A stretch of DNA of 8,134 nucleotides from NCBI GenBank assembly GCA_002401525.1, contig NVTH01000010.1, forward strand, positions 10,451-18,584, read 5' to 3'. The stretch comes from Moraxellaceae bacterium. GTDB lineage: Bacteria > Pseudomonadota > Gammaproteobacteria > Pseudomonadales > UBA3067. The notes below the pieces were generated by a model. That model did no database searches and had not been told where the DNA came from. It worked only from the letters and a program-made list of their open reading frames with translations. Shown piece by piece: positions 6,261-8,134 of this stretch (positions within the stretch are counted from its first letter, which is position 1; every line of letters starts with the position of its first letter). The position numbers were made by a program, and so were the translations under genes.

Positions 6261-6865
6261 TAACCAATCTCCTCTTGATCCACACCCACTACCAGTGTGC
6301 CATCATTTTTATAGCCGTAAGGAGGAACTACCATATTAGTGGGTGCTGGCACCCCCTTATAGACACGTCCTGCAAAGTCAAACTTAGAACCATGACACGG
6401 GCAAAAGAAGCCATCGAACTCCCCTTCCCCACCGTCGTCCATACGAGTCTTAGGTGCACACCCCAAATGAGTACAAACGCCTTCTAAAACCATTAATTCA
6501 GGCTTAAGAGAGCGTAAATCATTCTGGGCATATTCTGGTTGCTGATCTTCCACTGAGTCTGGATCTCTTAAATGCGATTTATCACCTTTGAGGTCGGCGA
6601 TAATTTCCTGGCTGCGCTTTAAGATATAAATCGGCTTGCCCCGCCATTCAGTCTTAAACAATTGATCCACTTTCAACTTAGCTAGATCAATAGTGATCGG
6701 TGCGCCAGCAGCACGTGCTTTCGCGCTAGGCTTCCATGACTTCAAAAATGGAGTTAGCCACGCGGCCCCTCCAATCGCGCCTAACAAAGCAGTTACGCCC
6801 GTCAGCAATGTGCGTCGACCTTGATCGGCCTCCGACAGTTCAAACCTTTTCTCACCACCACTCAT
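6260..6865 (-). CDS. petA: Rieske iron-sulfur subunit of the bc1 complex
   Basis: Carries the [2Fe-2S] centre that takes the first electron from ubiquinol at the Qo site and swings to cytochrome c1. In the 201-residue product the cluster boxes are CTHLGC (131-136) and CPCHGS (155-160). C131, H133, C155 and H158 bind iron, and C136 and C157 form the usual disulfide. GRRTLLTG (16-23), followed by a hydrophobic helix (about 20-41), is the Tat-type twin-arginine signal-anchor of Rieske proteins. The C-terminal GVPAPTNMVVPPY (171-183) is the conserved 'Pro loop'. Start is ATG at 6865, with a purine-rich GAGAGA rather far upstream. First gene of petABC. I could not identify a convincing promoter in the sequence before it. 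Confidence 0.98.
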   Translation of the reverse strand: MSGGEKRFELSEADQGRRTLLTGVTALLGAIGGAAWLTPFLKSWKPSAKARAAGAPITIDLAKLKVDQLFKTEWRGKPIYILKRSQEIIADLKGDKSHLRDPDSVEDQQPEYAQNDLRSLKPELMVLEGVCTHLGCAPKTRMDDGGEGEFDGFFCPCHGSKFDFAGRVYKGVPAPTNMVVPPYGYKNDGTLVVGVDQEEIG

Positions 6866-7560
6866 AGTTTTTTCTCTCTACCATTGATCCGTATTCATTA
6901 GGTTTCAGCAATCGTTCAAATCACACACATTGTCTAACGAGTTAAAGCGACATTATTCTCGCCTTTGCCCACGACACATTTTTCTTATTGGAAGTAACGG
7001 CGACGCCCACACAATCTGGTTTCACACATTTCGTCTAGATCAATTGCGCTAATAAAACCAACTTCGAAGTAATGCATTTCAGACAGCGCATTTCTAACCA
7101 CGCCGTTAGCAAACCTCTACAACTGCAAATTATTAATTTCAAGGCAAACCCCCTCAAAATATAGCAGCCTAATTAAATTATGTGCTTTTTAATAAAATTA
7201 GACCCAATACAGAAACCTTCAAAATTGCGGAGCATTCTACTCAACCGACTTTTCAATGTCATTAAAAACTTTAGCCTTTAAGGGGAATACCCCGGTAATA
7301 TCTTTGCTATAAGCAGGGCCTACAAAAGTTTGCTGGCCACCCTGCAAATACTTCCGCTCCAACACACCGAGACGAAACTAAAACACTCGCAGTTAACCGC
7401 CATAGACGCTCCCGAAAAAACCCTCACAATATCGATAAACCATTGATTATAAATAAATATATACTACCCACCAACAAGCAAAGCGAATCAGACCGACGAA
7501 ACAGTTAAAAGCCGAGCCACGAAAACTTCGCCACTACTTCACCAAGGCCTGACCAGCAGT
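6866..7560. other. Gene-poor 695-bp region between pbpC and petA
   Basis: No convincing protein gene, tRNA or known RNA was seen on either strand; the frames are short and lack ribosome binding sites. The stretch is AT-rich in parts (for example 7445-7464, TATAAATAAATATATA). It contains one small perfect hairpin, GGGGAATACCCC (7282-7293), and presumably the petABC promoter, which I could not place. No clear terminator follows pbpC. It may be decayed coding DNA or hold an unrecognised small RNA. Confidence 0.5.
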
Positions 7561-8134
7561 TCAGTTAATATTAAACGCCTTAAAATATGCGCTCGCGGAG
7601 CGTCCCGAGTCATCCACCACCCTTACCGAATGGTTACCACTCTCAGCAGGCCAAAAAAAAGGGTGGCTTGGCTCACTGCTCCCCACAAATCGATCATTAA
7701 TAAACCAAAATAACTTTTTAACATCAGGATCAACCACCGCCGCCAGCGGCACTTTCACCGTTTCACCATTGCCGCGCTGAAGCGCATATGCCAGGCGTGT
7801 CTGGGGCGAGCGAATCACCGGCAGCAAGCCTGAGCGACTTTTTTGATCCAGACTGCAATCCTTTGAGTAAGCAGGCGGCGTTTTAAGCGAGATTCCTGCC
7901 TGTCTGAAAATACGCTGAAAATCCGAACGCCAAAATTCATAGACCTTCATTGTGGAAATCGCCGCATCGAACTCGCAAGCCCGCTCCCCGGTATCGTTTA
8001 AAACAGGCACAGCACGATAGACATCAGACACTTTAATAGGCGACACACCGGGAATAAACGGCGACAGCTCAGTAGAAGGGCAGTGCTTGCCGGGCAAATC
8101 GCCGGTGTGACGACACATCGCCACTTGCTTCACA
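7561..8134 (-). CDS. pbpC: Penicillin-binding protein 1C, C-terminal part
   Basis: Only the last 190 or so residues are in the window; the frame runs off the right edge, and the codon at 8131-8133 is an internal GTG, not a start. The fragment matches the tail of PBP1C, a bifunctional periplasmic peptidoglycan glycosyltransferase/transpeptidase-like protein. MCRHTGDLPGKHCP (6-19) and FIPGVSPIK (26-34) follow the end of the transpeptidase domain. From about 108 to 188 lies the PBP1C C-terminal domain (BiPBP_C), with the typical LFWFINDRFVGSSEP (141-155), FFWPAESGNHSVRVVDDSGR (159-178) and a final beta strand. Catalytic domains lie outside the window. Not part of the petABC operon: 695 bp separate them. 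Confidence 0.9.
   Translation of the reverse strand, partial: VKQVAMCRHTGDLPGKHCPSTELSPFIPGVSPIKVSDVYRAVPVLNDTGERACEFDAAISTMKVYEFWRSDFQRIFRQAGISLKTPPAYSKDCSLDQKSRSGLLPVIRSPQTRLAYALQRGNGETVKVPLAAVVDPDVKKLFWFINDRFVGSSEPSHPFFWPAESGNHSVRVVDDSGRSASAYFKAFNIN

Noticed and set aside
4455..6487. Plus-strand open frames inside petABC
   Set aside because: They are antisense to conserved respiratory genes; codon patterns follow the minus-strand proteins.
6880..6990. Possible petABC promoter with TTGAAC as -35
   Set aside because: No -10 hexamer of reasonable quality lies at an allowed spacing, so no promoter was called.
7082..7122. GTTAGC and nearby sequence as an integron attC-like site
   Set aside because: No paired complementary core sites and no integron cassette structure.
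7072..7164. Small plus-strand frame starting ATGCATTTC in the gene-poor region
   Set aside because: About 30 codons, no good ribosome binding site and no recognisable sequence.

Overview
The window looks like chromosomal DNA of an aerobic gammaproteobacterium, probably marine or environmental. The evidence is a compact petABC (cytochrome bc1) operon with gammaproteobacterial-looking subunits, a PBP1C-type cell-wall enzyme, and a Fic protein closely resembling the Shewanella type. Base composition is balanced, with AT-rich intergenic DNA. No rRNA, tRNA or CRISPR array was seen. The species assignment is inference.

Layout, left to right. (1) 1-987, plus strand: the 3' part of a protein I do not recognise, with a folded N-terminal half and a Pro/Thr-rich then acidic, disordered-looking tail. 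(2) 1041-2558 (more likely 1041-2531), minus strand: a Fic protein with an AbiEi-like N-terminal region. Upstream are a perfect TATAAT box and two 19-bp direct repeats. (3) 2660-2880: scar DNA holding the first codons of an IS3-type OrfA with its ribosome binding site, and a nested palindrome. (4) 2904-4028, minus strand: a second Fic protein, with a self-inhibitory motif and a C-terminal winged helix. Its upstream DNA carries five GTCGA/TCGAC half-sites spaced in whole helical turns over a candidate promoter. (5) 4286-4324: a strong hairpin terminator. (6) 4348-6865, minus strand: petA-petB-petC, with overlapping start/stop junctions. (7) 6866-7560: about 700 bp without a convincing gene. (8) 7561-8134, minus strand: the C-terminal part of penicillin-binding protein 1C, cut by the window edge.

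How the parts work together. PetA, PetB and PetC form the respiratory complex that passes electrons from ubiquinol to cytochrome c. The Fic pair is a separate accessory block, fenced off by the petC terminator and bordered by insertion-sequence-like scars. Both Fic proteins keep the catalytic HPFxDGNGRxxR signature and an N-terminal (S/T)xxxE(G/N) inhibitory motif, so both should be regulated AMP transferases. Each carries a DNA-binding-type domain and each is preceded by its own repeated candidate operator. This suggests two independently autoregulated modification switches side by side. It is the most interesting hypothesis in the window; the motifs and repeats are visible, but binding and function are inferred.
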